Of a stretch of DNA of 64,000 bases, positions 15,573 to 30,500 are shown one piece after another. This DNA is from Flavobacterium sp. GTDB lineage: Bacteria > Bacteroidota > Bacteroidia > Flavobacteriales > Flavobacteriaceae. Under the pieces are notes generated by a model. The model was not told the DNA's origin, did not search any database, and saw only the letters and a list, made by a program, of their open reading frames with translations. Where the stretch lies: the NCBI RefSeq assembly GCF_039595935.1, contig NZ_JBCNKR010000006.1:496001-560000 (forward strand), written 5' to 3'. Within the stretch, counting starts at the first letter, position 1. Every line of letters starts with the position of its first letter. A program made the position numbers and the translations under genes.

Positions 15573-18500
15573 TTATCTGTATAAAGTGAAGTGTCCAACA
15601 AACTCTCTTGAATCATTCACATCATTTAGTTTAAGAACATACCAGTAATCACCTGTTGGTAATTCCTCGCCATTGTATCTACCATCCCATTTTTGACCAT
15701 AATGATATTTAGCAATTTGACGTCCGTATCTATCGAAGATCGCAAACTCAAGATTCGTGTAAATATTTGTACAGCCAGGTCCCCAACCATCGTGAGTTCC
15801 GTTTGGTGTAAAGTAATTGTCAAGACAAACATCAATATAAGTCATTGGAACTACAATTGTGTCTATACATCCATTTTGATCTCTTACTGTAATTGTATAA
15901 TCTCCAGATTTGTAGATTTTGAATTTAGTATCAGATGTAAATGGTCCTCCTTCGAAACTGTATTCGTAAGCTGGTTTTCCACCAATTGCAGTTACAGAAA
16001 TTATGTTCATCTCTGGTTGTCCTGCAGCTAATTGAATATGTAACTTATCAAATGCTTCGATAGTGAAACTTGCTGTTGGCTGGATACATCCGTTAGTATG
16101 TCTAGCATAAATTACGTGTGTACCTGGAACTACATCTTTAAATTCATTTTCTAACTGGAATGGACCAGCGTTAGAATCTAAAGCGTAATCAACATCAGCA
16201 GGGTCTACAGATGGATCGATAGTTACTGTTACTGTATTAGTTTCACAACCATATACAACTTCCGCAATCGGATCAATGTCAACTGCTAGTGGAACAAGAA
16301 CTTCAATTTCATAAGTACAACCATTTGTATCTTTTACATAAGCTGTATGGTTACCTCCTGCAAGACCATCAAATGTATGCTGAGCTCCAGTAATTGGAGT
16401 AAACGGTCCATTTGGTAAATCAAGGCTTACTGTGTATGGAGCTGTTCCACCAGTGATATCAATAGTAAACTCACCGTTTAAGTCACCTTTACATTGCTCA
16501 CCTAATATTGAACCAGGTGTAACTGCAACTGCAAGTGGCGCTGCTGGCTGAGTAATTACAACATCAGTCATAATGTAACATCCGTTTGCATCCTGAGCGA
16601 TAATTGTATAAGTACCTGCTGCAAGTTTATCGAATACGCTAATTGTATCAAACTGGTTCAAGTCTGGTGAAATCGCATATTTAATAACTCCTGTTCCTCC
16701 TGTCGCGGTTACGACAATTTTACCATTGTTTTCACCGAAACAAGAAACATTTGTTGGAGTGAACTGAGCTTGTAAAGCAACTGGCGGCTCGTTGATTGTA
16801 ATTGTTGCTGACGCATAGTTACAATCACCGCTATCTACTTTTACAATATAATCACCAATTACTAAGTTCTCGAAGATTCCTGTTGCCTGTGGACCTTGGA
16901 TAACATTTCCTGCTGTATCTTCTAATCTGTAAACATAGTTTCCTAAACCTCCTGTAGCTTCAGCTACGATAACTCCTGTAGCTTCACCAGTACATTTCAC
17001 AACTGCATTTGAAGCATCAATATCAAGGCTAAGTGGTACAATCGGATCAATTACGATTTCATTAGAAACATATCCTACACATCCTACAGCATCTCTTACG
17101 AAGTAGCTGAATGTTCCAACCCCTACCGGGAATGTAACTGATGTGTTAAATGTACCTAAGACAGTTCCGAAACCAGCATCAGTACTATAAGAGTAAGGAG
17201 CTGTTCCACCTACTGCGCTTAACGTAAGCGTTGCCTGAGTTAAACATGTTTGTGATGTAGCTTCTACTAAAGTTGGAACAACTTCTGTAGGTTCTGTAAT
17301 CACAATATTTGTTGAAGTTGCAGAACAACTGAATCCGTCAGTAACAGTTATACTATAAGTTCCAGCACCTAATCCACTGAAAATTGGGCTAAGCTGTGGT
17401 CCAGAAACAATTACTGGATTTGCTGAAAGTATATTTAAAGTATACTGGTAGTTACTTCCTTGTCCGCCTGTTGGAGGATCAACTGTAATAACTCCTGTTT
17501 TATCTCCGAAACATGTTAATGAAGTAGCATTTGCTGTTGCGTTAACCACGATTGGTGCAGGAACAACTAACACTTCTGTAGCTGTTGCAATACATCCTAC
17601 ATTATCTCTAACATTGATAGTATAGTTTCCTGCTGATAATCCTGACCAAACATATTGAGCAGAGTAATCAACTAATGTTGTACCATTCAATACTAATTGG
17701 TATTCATATTTGTTATCCCATCCGCCTGCAGCTGAAGCAGTGATTTCTCCGTCATTATTACCTGTTACACAAGTAATATCAGATTTCGCTGTTGTTACTG
17801 TAAGAGCAGCTGTTGGCTGTTCTATTGTAAATAACGTTGTTATTGTACAGAATGGATTATTTACTAATGTAGCTACAACTGTGTACTGACCGGCAGTTAA
17901 GTTAGAAATTCTAACTGGTCCTGCATTTGCAGAAGTTCCGTTGCTTGGAACTGGTCCTGTAATTACATAGTTAAATGCTCCTGCGTCATCTGTTGGGTTT
18001 AATTGATTATCAACTATAGTTAAATCAACACTTCCGTCTGCAGTACCGTAACAGATTTGTCCGTTAACTGGAGCTACATTAATATCGAATGTGTTAGGAT
18101 CATTAACATAATGAACTTGTGTAATAGAACATCCTGTTGCTGGATTCGTTACGGTAATTAAATAATTTCCGATAGTTAATCCTGTGAAAACACCATTTGT
18201 ATTTGATTGATTGTATGTGTTTCCGTCTGTTCCTGCAACATTATAATTTAATATCGCTGGTGTACCTCCAATTGATGTTACAGATACTGTAATATCTTCG
18301 TTAGAAATACATGTTACAGCAGTATTTACAGCAACATTTATCTGATCTAAACGAATGAAAGGATTTACTCTAATAATTCCTGTACTAGATCCCATACATC
18401 CTTTATCATCATAAACATTTACAGTATAATCACCTCCTGCGAAATCAGATTCAGTGTAGAAATTATCAGCCCCTTTTTGAACCTGAACTCCGTTTTTAAA

Positions 18501-21500
18501 GAACTCATAAATTGTATAAGTTCCTGAACCACCAGTAACATTGTTTACTGTAATAACTGCATAGTTTGGCGCATTTGTACCTGCTGTACAGCTGTATTGT
18601 GCTATAACTGGCAATCCTACTGTAATTACATTTGGCTCACTGATTCTAATATCTTCAGAATCAACACATCCTCTTCCTGATGTTACTGTTACTGTATAAT
18701 CTCCAGCCTGAAGGTTATCAAAAATATTTGATGTCTGAGCTGGTCTGTTTACCGCTACACCTAAAGCTGTAGTTCCTGTTAATGTGTAAGTGTAAACCGG
18801 GTTATCATTTACACCAGGAGAACTTGGGTCGATGTTAGCTGTAATAGATCCGTCAGAGTTACCTCTACAAGAAACATTAGTTCCTGTTAAAGCAAGTCCA
18901 GTAATAACTGTTGCCGGAGCGATTTCAATTGTAACACTAAAGTCACAAGTAGTTAATACGTCTCTTACTCTGATCACGTGTGTACCAGGAGCAACATTAT
19001 TAAATACTGCTGGTGTAGTATTTACGATTACACCTCCGTCAAGAGTATATCTGTAGTTCGCAGTTCCTGAACCACCTGTTGCTGTTGCAGTAATTACACC
19101 GTTATTAAATGTACAGCTTGGTAATGCTGTTACTGTAGTTTCTAACTGTAATGCCGGAGTAATAGTTACTGCAGCTGTTACTGTAGTTGTACATGCGTTT
19201 GCATCTCTAACTGTTATGTCATAAGTTCCAGCAGCATTTACTGTGAATGTTGGGCTCGTTTGGAAACCAGCTCCGATGCTATACTCGTAAGGTGCTACAC
19301 CTGAACCAACAGTAACTGTAAATGTATACTCACCTGCTGCCGTTGGACATTGGCTAGAAACATTAGCTGTAATTGCACTTGGTAATGGATCTACTGCAAT
19401 TGTGATTGGAATAAACGTTTCACAACCTTTTGAATCCAGAACATAAGCTCTCCAGTTCAAGTTCACAGCCGGATCAAGAACAGCGTTATTACTATTTGTA
19501 TAGTCAGCAGCTGTTGGTGTTCCTGTACCTGGCACGAAAGCATATTGGTAATCTGGTGTTCCTCCTGCAGCCGTTACGCTTACCTGAGCACCTGAATTAC
19601 AATTAGCATTTACGTTAGTTGCCTGAACTAATGTTAATACAGCAGGTTCACCAACTGTTACAGAAGCTGAAGCTGTACATCCTGTTGTATTATCAGTAAC
19701 TTGAACTGTGTATGTACCAACTGGTAAGTTTGTTAATGTTACCACTTTTCCAACCTGAGTTAAAGTTCCTGTTGTTGGGCCTCCAATTAGAGCAGCTGTA
19801 TAAGCTCCTCCAAAATTGTCAACATCAAATTTCACTGATCCGTTTGAACCTCCATTACAACTTACGTCGTTGATTAACTGACCTGCAGCTGTAATGTTTA
19901 CTAAAGGATCAACTGTATAGTACATATCGTCTTTACATCCGTTTGCGTCTGTTACCTGGAATAAGTAAGTATCTGCTGTTAGACCTGTAAATATTCCGTT
20001 TGCAGCTCCTGTAACATTTGTTACTGCGCTTGCTGGAGAAAGAATCTCGTAGTGTAATGCACCAACACCGTGAGAAACAGTTACAGTAACTGTACTTGTA
20101 GTGTTAGCAGCTGGTGTACACCAAATGTCTGTTCCTGTTACAGAATCAATTGTTGGTGGATCAAGTGCCGGAATTGTTACACTTACTGGTACTGCAATAA
20201 TACAGTTGTTAGCATCTTTTACATAAGCTGTAACTGTTCCTGCATTGTAAGTTGTATACGTATTTGTTGCACTATAATTTGTTCCACCGTTGAAACTGTA
20301 TTGGTAAGGCGCTGTTCCTGTTCCTGCAGTTACATTAATTGTAACAACAGCTGGCTGCGTTGCATTACCTGTTCCGCAAGTTAAACTTTGAGTTAATACT
20401 GCTGTTGCAGCAAGAGCAGCTGGTTCTGTAATAGTAGCTGTTATGCTTACTGATGTACATTGCTTAGCATCTTGAACAACAATGTTGTAAGTTCCCGCAG
20501 TTAATCCTGTGAATATGTTTGAAGCCTGGAAAGCTCCTCCATTGATACTGTACTGGTATGGTGTGATTCCATTAGCAGCAGTAACAATAATACTTCCGTC
20601 ATTTCCACCTACACAACTAACATTTGTTTGTGTAAATGTTGCTGTTGGAGTTGTTGTTGGAGTTACTACTACCGGAATAGAAACTGCCTGACATCCCTGA
20701 CTGTCTGTTACTCTGAAAGTATAAGTTCCAGCTGCAGTGGCAGTATACGGTGATGTCGCAGGGAAATATCCTCCACCATCAAAGTCAACTTCGAAACTTG
20801 TGTATGTATGAGTTCCCTGAGTTGCCAATAATGTGATACTAGCTGATCCTGCACAAGTTAAATCTTGTGTTAAAGTAGCTTGTAATAATAATTCCTGATT
20901 TAATGTATATGGACTTGAAACGATACATCCGTTACCATCTTTAATATAGAATGTGTAGTTTCCTGGTGCATTCAATACAAAGTTAGGACTAGATTGGTAT
21001 CCGTTACCAATACTGTATGTTGGCGTTCCAACATAAGTTCCAGTAATTGTAATTGGAACTGGACCTCCTGTGTAGCAGTATAATCCCGCAGATGAATTGA
21101 TTGTTGGCAACGCATCTGTACCAATTGTTACATTAATCATAGTTGTACATCCATTTGCATCCATAGCGTAAACATCCCATTGAGTGTTAACTGTTGGATC
21201 TAATACTGCACTTGCTACGGTATCGTAGTCTAATACGTTTGGAGTAACTCCATCCTGAACGAACACGTATTTGTAAACTGGTGTTCCACCGTTAGCTAAA
21301 ACACTAACTTTTGCACCAAAATTACAATTTGCATTTACATTGCTTACTAAGTTAAGGCCTATAGCTGTTGGCTGAGCCACAACTACTGAAGCAGTTGCTG
21401 TACATCCTGTAATATTATCTGTAACCTGAACTGTGTATGTTCCCGGAACTAATCCTGTAACATTTACTGTGTTTCCAGTTTGAGTTAATGTACCTGTTCC

Positions 21501-24500
21501 AGCAGTTAATACCGTAGTGTAAGTTCCAGCATAATTAGCAACAGTGAATTTAACTGCACCGTTTGATTGTCCGTTACAAACTACATTGCTCACTAACTGA
21601 CCTGAAACTGTAATATTAGTTACTGGGTTAATAGTGTATGATTCTTGGTAAGTACATCCGTTTGCATCAGTCACCTGGAATAAATAAGTGTCTGGAGCTA
21701 ATCCTGCAAATACAGCAGATGTTTGTTTAGCTACAACAATTGGAGAAAGAATCTCATATTGTAACGTTCCAACACCATTGATTACGTTACTGATTGTAAC
21801 TGTACTTGTTGTATTAGCAGCCGGAGCACAATAAATTGGTGTACCATTAATATCCATATTTGTTGGCGCATTTAACGCTGGGATAGTAATAGTAACTGGC
21901 ACTGCAATGATACAGTTGTTAGCATCTTTTACATAAGCTGTAACTGTTCCTGCGTTATACGTAGTTAACGTATTTGTCGTGCTGTAATTTGTTCCACCGT
22001 TGAAACTGTATTGGTAAGGCGCTGTTCCAGTTCCTGCAGTTACGTTGATTGTAACAATTGCCGGCTGTGTTGAGTTACCTGTTCCGCAAGTTAAACCTTG
22101 AGTTAACATAGCAGTAGCCGCTAAAGCTGTAGGCTCAGTAATTGTAGCAGTTACGCTTACTGAAGTACATTGTTTAGCATCACGAACAACAATGTTGTAA
22201 GTTCCTGCAGTTAATCCTGTGAATATATTTGAAGCTTGGAAAGCTCCTCCGTTAATACTGTATTGGTATGGAGTGATTCCATTTGCAGCAGTAACAATAA
22301 TACTTCCGTCATTTCCTCCTACACAACTAACATTTGTTTGTGTAAATGTTGCTGTTGGAGTTGTTGTTGGAGTTACTACTACCGGAATAGAAACTGCCTG
22401 ACATCCCTGACTGTCTGTTACTCTGAAAGTGTAAGTTCCAGCTGCAGTAGCCGTGTAAGGTGATGTTGCAGCAACATATGCTCCACTATTAAAGCTAACC
22501 TCAAATCCTGTGTAAGTAAGAGTTCCTTGAGTCGCCAATAATGTGATACTAGCTGATCCTGCACAAGTTAAATCTTGTGTTAAAGTAGCTTTCAATAACA
22601 ATTCCTGACGTAATGTATAAGGAGCTGAAACGATACATCCGTTACCGTCTTTAATATAGAATGTGTAGTTTCCTGGCGCATTCAATACAAAGTTAGGGCT
22701 AGACTGGTATCCGTTACCAATGCTGTATGTTGGTGTTCCAACATAAGTTCCAGTAATTGTAATTGGAACCGGACCTCCTGTGTAGCAGTATAATCCCGCA
22801 GATGAATTAATTGTTGGCAACGCATCTGTAGCAATAGTTACATCAAGTTTTACTGTACATCCGTTTGCATCTTTAGCATAAACATCCCATTGGGTGTTTA
22901 CAGTAGGTGCTAATACTGCACTTGCACTATTTGTGTAATCTCCAGCAACTGGTGTAACACCGTCCTGAACAAATGCATAAGTATAGTTTGGTGTTCCACC
23001 GTTTGCTAAAACAGTAACTTTTGCACCGAAATTACAATTTGCATTTACATTGCTTACTAAGTTAAGACCTATAGCTGTTGGCTGAGCCACAATTACTGAA
23101 GCAGTTGCTGTACATCCTGTAACATTATCCGTAACCTGAACAGTGTAAGTTCCCGGAACTAATCCTGTAACATTTACTGTGTTTCCAGTTTGTGTTAATG
23201 TTCCTGTTCCAGCTGTTAATGTTGCTGTGTAAGTTCCTCCGAAGTTTGCAACTGTGAATTTAACTGCACCGTTTGATTGTCCGTTACAAATTACATTGCT
23301 TACTAACTGACCAGATACTGTAATATTAGTTACCGGAAGAACAGTATACGATTCTTGGTAATAACAACCATTAGCATCTGTCACCTGGAATAAATAAGTG
23401 TCTGGAGCTAATCCTGCAAATACTGGTGAATTTTGTTTCGCCACAACGATTGGAGAAAGAATTTCATATTGAAGAGTTCCTACACCGTTAATTACGTTAC
23501 TGATTGTAACTGTACTTGTTGTGTTAGCTGCCGGAGCACAATAAATTGGTGTACCGTTAATATCCATATTTGTTGGCGCATTTAACGCTGGGATAGTAAT
23601 AGTAACCGGCACTGCAATGATACAATTATTGGCATCTTTTACGTAAGCCGTAACTGTTCCTGAATTGTATGTAGTTAACGTATTTGTTGAGCTATAATTT
23701 GTTCCACCGTTGAAACTGTATTGGTAAGGCGCTGTTCCTGTTCCTGCAGTTACATTGATTGTAACAATTGCCGGCTGCGTAGCATTGCCTGTTCCGCAAG
23801 TTAAACCTTGAGTTAACGTAGCAGTTGCTGCTAAAGCTGTAGGCTCAGTAATAGTAGCCGTTACGCTTACTGAAGTACATTGTTTAGCATCACGAACAAC
23901 AATGTTGTAAGTTCCTGCAGTTAATCCTGTGAATATGTTTGAACTCTGGAAAGCTCCTCCGTTTATACTGTACTGGTATGGTTCTATACCATTAGCAGCT
24001 GTAACTGTTACGCTTCCGTCATTTCCTCCAATACAGCTTACGTTAATTTGTGTAAATGTTGCTGTTGGAGTTGTTGTTGGAGTTACTACTACCGGAATAG
24101 AAACTGCCTGACATCCCTGACTGTCTGTTACTCTGAAAGTATAAGTTCCAGCTGCAGTTGCAGTATAAGGCGATGTTGCAGCAACGTATCCTCCACCATT
24201 AAAGTCAACTTCAAATCCAGTGTAAACAGTAGTACCCTGAGTTGCCAATAATGTGATACTAGCTGATCCTGCACAAGTTAAATCTTGTGTTAAAGTGGCT
24301 TGTAATAGTAATTCTTGGTTTAATGTATAAGGAGCTGAAACGATACATCCGTTACCGTCTTTAATATAGAATGTGTAGTTTCCTGGCGCATTCAATACAA
24401 AGTTAGGGCTGGCCTGGTATCCGTTACCAATGCTGTATGTTGGCGTTCCAACATAAGTTCCTGTAATTGTAATTGGAACCGGACCTCCTGTGTAGCAGTA

Positions 24501-27500
24501 TAATCCCGCAGATGAATTGATTGTTGGCAATGCATCTGTACCAATAGTTACATTAATCATAGTTGTACAACCATTTGCATCCTTAGCATAAACATCCCAT
24601 TGAGTGTTTGTTGCTGGAGCTAATATTGCACTTGCACTATTTGTGTAATCTCCTGCATTTGGCGTTGCACCGTCCTGAACAAAAGCATATGTGTAGTTTG
24701 GTGTTGCACCAGAAGCAATAACTTCCACTTTTGCACCAGAATTACAATTTGCATTTACATTGCTTACTAAGTTTAGAATTAGAGCAGTTGGCTGAGTAAC
24801 AACCATAGAAGCTGTAGCCGTACATCCTGTAATATTATCTGTAACCTGAACTGTGTATGTTCCAGGTACTAATCCTGTTACGTCAACAGTATTTCCAGTT
24901 TGAACTAATGTACCTGTACCTGCAGTTAATGTTGCTGTGTAAGTTCCTCCGAAGTTTGCAACTGTGAATTTAACTGCACCGTTTGCTTGTCCGTTACAAA
25001 TTACATTGCTTACTAGCTGACCTGCAACAGTAATATTAGTTACCGGATCAACTGTATATGATTTTTGGTCTTTACATCCATTTGCATCTGTTACTTCGAA
25101 TAAATAAGTATCAGGAGCTAATGATGTAAATATTCCGCTCGCAGCACCAGAAACATTTGATGTTGCACTAGCTGGTGATAAAATTGCGTAAGATAAAGCA
25201 CCAACACCATTTGTAGTAGTTATAGTAACTGTACTTGTTGTATTAGCAGCAGGAGCACAATAAATTGGTGTTCCTGTAATATTTGTAATTGTTGGTGGAT
25301 TTAACGCTGGAATATTAACACCATTTGTTAAAGTGAAAATACATCCTTTAGCATCTTTAACTAAAACATTGAATGTTGTTCCAGCGAATGATTCGTATGT
25401 ATTTGTACTTGTGTAAGTTGTTCCTCCATCAAAACTATATAAGTATGGAGATGTACCACCTGCACCTGTTACAGTTACAACAGCTTTTGTCGGTACGTTA
25501 CCTGCAGCACATGTTAATGCTGTTGTAAGAGTCGAAGTCGCTGTTAAAGCTGAAGGTTGTGCAATTGTGATTGCTGCACTTGGATAAACACAAGATTTAG
25601 CATCTCTTACAGTAATAATATATGAATTTCCTGCAGCTAATCCTGTAAATACATTTGACGTTTGGAAAGCTCCACTATCTAATTGATATTCATAAGGACC
25701 AACTCCTGAAGTAACATTTACAGTAATTGTTCCATCTGCACCACCATTACAGCTAACATCTGTTTGAACAGTTGTAAATACTGTAGACTGAATAGGGTCT
25801 AAAGTTAAAGTTGTTGTTGCCTGACATGCCACTGGTAATTTAGCATCACTAACTCTAAAGATATAGTTTCCTAGAGCTGAAGTTGAAAGAACATTACTTG
25901 CCATAGTAGTATATGTCATTCCTCCATCTGTAGAATATTCATAAGTATAAGCTGTATTGTAACCTCCAGTAGCTGTCAATGTAATTTCAGCGTTTGGAGT
26001 TGCAGTACAATCTAACTCTTTAGTTAATAGAGCATTTAATTGTAATTGTGGCTTAACTTCATAAGTAGTTGTAGCTGTACAACCGTTTCCGTCTTTAATT
26101 ACTAATGTATAAATTCCAGAAGCATTAAATGTAAAGTTTGGACTTGATTGGAAAGTACTTCCGTTTACACTATATATTGCTCCTCCAACAATTGCAGGAT
26201 CAACGGTTCCTGTAATTGTAAATGTGAATGGGTTTCCATCATAACAAATTGTTGCTGGTGCTGTAATAGTAGGATCAGCATCTTTGTTTAATGTTACGGC
26301 TGCAGATTTGATACATCCGTAAGCATCTTTTGCGTAAGCAATATAGCTTCCTGCATCTCTGTTGAAAGTATTTGTAGCCGCCCAACCTGCTGTAGCCGCT
26401 GTAGGTACAGGGTCTGAAGCAAGCAATAATAAATAAGTATATGGAGCTGTTCCGTCTTTTGCAACAGCAGTGATTATACCTGAATTTGCGTTACAATTAG
26501 CATTTTTAGTAACTGAAGCCGTAACTGATAAATCAATAGCCGATTCAGTAATATTAAATGTATTTGAAGCAATACTACAACCTGCATTAGTAGCACCAGC
26601 CGTTTCTCTAATTACAACAACGTAATTTCCGAAACCTAAAGCACCAAGATTGTTTATCACAAGATTTCCATTTGCCGGAATAGTTCCTGTTCCTGTAAAT
26701 CCAGTACTAACCATAGTGAAAGCATTGTAGATTTCGTAGCTTATTGGCGTAGCAATTGGATATGTACTGTTTATTGTAAAACTAACATTACCGTTATTGC
26801 TTCCTCTACAAGTAACATTATTAGATGTTAATCCGCTAACTGTTAAAGTAGAATTTGTAGGGATTGGCATTGTCGCTGTTTCATAATAGTAACAACCTGT
26901 ACCCGCATCATGTACGATAAAAGTATATTTAACACCTGGCAATAAGTTTGGTATTGTTGTTTTTTTACTTCCCGGATTTACTCCTGGAGGAACTCCTACA
27001 ACGTCTTCATCATACCATGGTAAAGTAGTTGGGCCTGTATAAACCATTCCCGGACCTGTATAAACAGCGAAGTGGAATGGACCATTACCTGTAATATTAG
27101 TAGACGCAGCACCAATAGCTACAACTGCTGATCCTAATGAAGAACAGTCAGCTGGCGGAGCTGTTACCGTAATATCTAAATCATCTGGCGGTGAAGCAAC
27201 AAATACATTTTGTTGAATATTTGTACATCCATTCGCATCTGTAATAATGATTTGATATAAACCAAAGTCAACAACTTCAAATACTGCTGTAGCACCTGTT
27301 TGACCTGTAATTTGTTTGTTATATCCGTTTACTCCTGTTACATGGTAGGTATAATTTGGTGTTCCACCTGTAACAGAATTAATTGTAATAGACCCTAAAG
27401 AAACACCACCTGCACCACAAGTAATTGGTGTAACTGTATAACTTAACACAATTGGTGTTGGCTGAGCAATTGTAATGTTAAATGTATCTGTACAACCTTT

Positions 27501-30500
27501 TGCATCAGTTACAGTAACTACATAATCGCCCGCAGCTAAACCAGATGTTTGTGAACCGTAGTTAACTCCAGTCGTAGTATTTAATACAGTATATACAAAT
27601 GGAGCCTGACCTTTTGTATTATCGATAGTAATAGCGATTGCTGCTGTAGCATCACCATTACAGTTAATGCTTTGTGTTTGTACAACTCCTGTAATTTCAG
27701 GTAATACTGGTGTAGTAACCGTAATTGAAGAAGATGTAGCTGTACATCCTCTAGAATCTGTTACTGTAAAAGTATAAGTACCTGCTGTACTTGTAGTAAA
27801 TACATTTCCAGCAAATGTTCCTGTATTAGGAGAAGCTGTATAAGTAAATGGTCCGAATCCTCCAGCTGGAGTCAAAGTAATTTGAGCATCCGTCGGTGCA
27901 GAACATGTAATGTCTTTGTCTAATACTGCATTTAATGTTAATGCGTTATTTACTATAACAACATTACTATCAGCAGTACATCCGTTACCATCTTTAATCT
28001 TAATAGTATAACTTCCCGGAGTAGTTACAACAAATGTATTTCCAGCCTGGTAAGAAGCTCCGCCATTAATACTGTAGCTTAATGGAGCCACTAAACCTGT
28101 ACCTGGAGTTGCCGTAATAGTATAGCTTCCTACACCAAAACACTGACCTGCTGCAGAAGCTGTAACAGTTGGTGAAGGATCTTTTGCAATTGTGATGTCA
28201 ACTTTAGTTGTACAACCATTAGCATCAATTACATAAGCATCCCAGTTTAGATTAACAGCTGGGTCTAAGTTTGCTTTATTGTTATTAGAATAAGCACCTA
28301 CCGGAGCTCCATCCTGAACAAATGAATATCTGTAAACCGGTGTTCCTCCTGCTGCTGTAATCGTAACCGCTGAAGTACTTACAAAACAGTTTGCATTAAC
28401 TGCAGCGTATGTTGCAGATAAAGCTGCTGCCGGCTGATTAATTGTTATTGAAGTATTAGCTGTACAGCCTGTTACTTCATCTGTAATAACAATTGCATAC
28501 GTATTTGCAGTTAAGTTTGATAAAGTTACTGTAGCTGAACTAACTCCTGTTACAGCAGTACCACCATTAACTGTATAAGAATAAGTAGATCCGAAACCAG
28601 AAACGTTTAATCTGATAGATCCTGTATTTCCTCCATTACATAATACATCACTTAATTTACTAGCCAAAACTGTAATTGGTGTTACAGGACTAACTGTGTA
28701 AGATTCTGTATAGTAACATCCGTTTGCATCTGTAACTTTAAACATATAAGTACCTGGCGCAAGATTTGGGAAGGCATTAGATGTTTGTTTAGCAATGATT
28801 ACCGGAGATGGAGCAATTGTTTCGTATTGTAAAGTTCCAACACCATTAGTTGCCGTTAAAGTAACTGTAGTTGTTGTAGCCGTACAAGTAACTGCTGGAT
28901 TTGCAAAAGTTAAATCTGTTGGAGGGTTCAGTCTCAATAAAGTTCCTGATCCTGTTACTGGACATCCTTTTGCATCTCTAACTGAGTATGTATATGGCTG
29001 ATCAGCTCCATTATCGTTTAATGTTAAAACGTTGTTTGAGCTGTATCCGCTTCCGTTGAAGCTGTATTCGTAAGGAGCAGTTCCTGTTCCTGCTGTAACA
29101 TTTACTGTAACAGTTCCTGCAACTTTTCCGTTTGAAGCATTACAAGAGAAAGGAACTACTGTAGTTGTAGCAGCTAATGTTAAAGGCTGTGTAATGGTAA
29201 CTGCCACTGATCCAGTACAGTTTTTACTGTCTCTTACATAGAAAGTATAAGTACCAGCTGCTAATCCTGTGAATACCGGATTAGTAGTAAATGGTCCTGC
29301 AACATTGCTGCTATAAGTAAATCCGCCTGATCCTCCAGCTCCTGTTAAAGTAACTGAACCATCAGCAGCAGCATTACAGCTTGCATTTACCTGAGCAGCT
29401 GTAACTGTTGGGTTTGAAATTGGAGATACTGTAACAACTGCTGTTCTTGTACAGCTGTTAGAATCTGTAATTACAAACGTATAAGTGTCTGCATTTGCAG
29501 GTGTCACTGTATATGTAAATGTTGGCCCTGCAATAGGTGCACTTGGAGCACTTGGAGCACCAGCACCTTTTTGTACTGTATAAGTATAGGTAGATCTACC
29601 ACCGCCAATTGTAACTGTAATAGTTGCATTTGGAGTAGCTGTACAATCTAACTCTTTTGTAACTGTACCCGCAGCTGTTAATTGTGGGTAAACTACTGTT
29701 GCAGCCGGTGCCGAAACGATACATCCGTTTTTGTCTTTTACAGTAACTGTATAAGTTCCTGCAGCAACTGTAAATGTATTTGACGCTTGGTAAGTAGTTC
29801 CATCAATGCTATAAGTCAATGGAGCTAAACCTGTAGCTGTAGCTGTAATAGTAAATCCGCTTCCGGAAGCTGTACACTGATTGTTAACTGTTACATTAGT
29901 TATAGCCGGCATAGAATCCAAGATAACTGTAACAGTAGATTTAGCAGTACATCCGTTTGCATCTTTCACATAAACATCCCAAACTAAATCAGCTCCAGAA
30001 TTAGTATCTACAGTAAGTGTAGCGCTATTCACATATGCCGATGATGGCACTGTTGATGGACTTTTCGCGAAAGCGTAAGTATAATTTGGTGTTCCGCCTG
30101 CAGCTGTAATTGTAATTTGAGAATTATCATTATTACAGTTTACGTTTGTAGCAACTGCACTTGTTATCGCTAAAGCAGCCGCTGGCTGATTAATTGTAAT
30201 TGAAGCATTAGCCGTACAACCTGTTGCTGTATCAGTTACCTGAACTGTGTATGTTCCTGCAGCAACATTTGATAATGTTAATGTGTTTCCAGACTGCGTT
30301 AAAGTTCCTGATCCTAAAGTTCCTGCTGTTAAAGTAAATGTATAAGCACCTACTGTAGCATTTCCAGAAACTGTATAAGTTCCTGATCCTGTACTTCCGC
30401 CTCTACATAAAACATCACTTGTTTTATTTCCTGTAACTACAATCGGGGTAACAGGATTTACAATATAAGGTTCTGTGTAATAACATCCATTTGCATCTGT

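Noticed and set aside
20509-24111. Plus-strand ORFs of about 60 codons recurring at 20509, 22219 and 23929
   Set aside because: They are antisense shadows of the sprB superrepeats: their spacing is exactly 1710 bases and their codon use follows the minus-strand gene.
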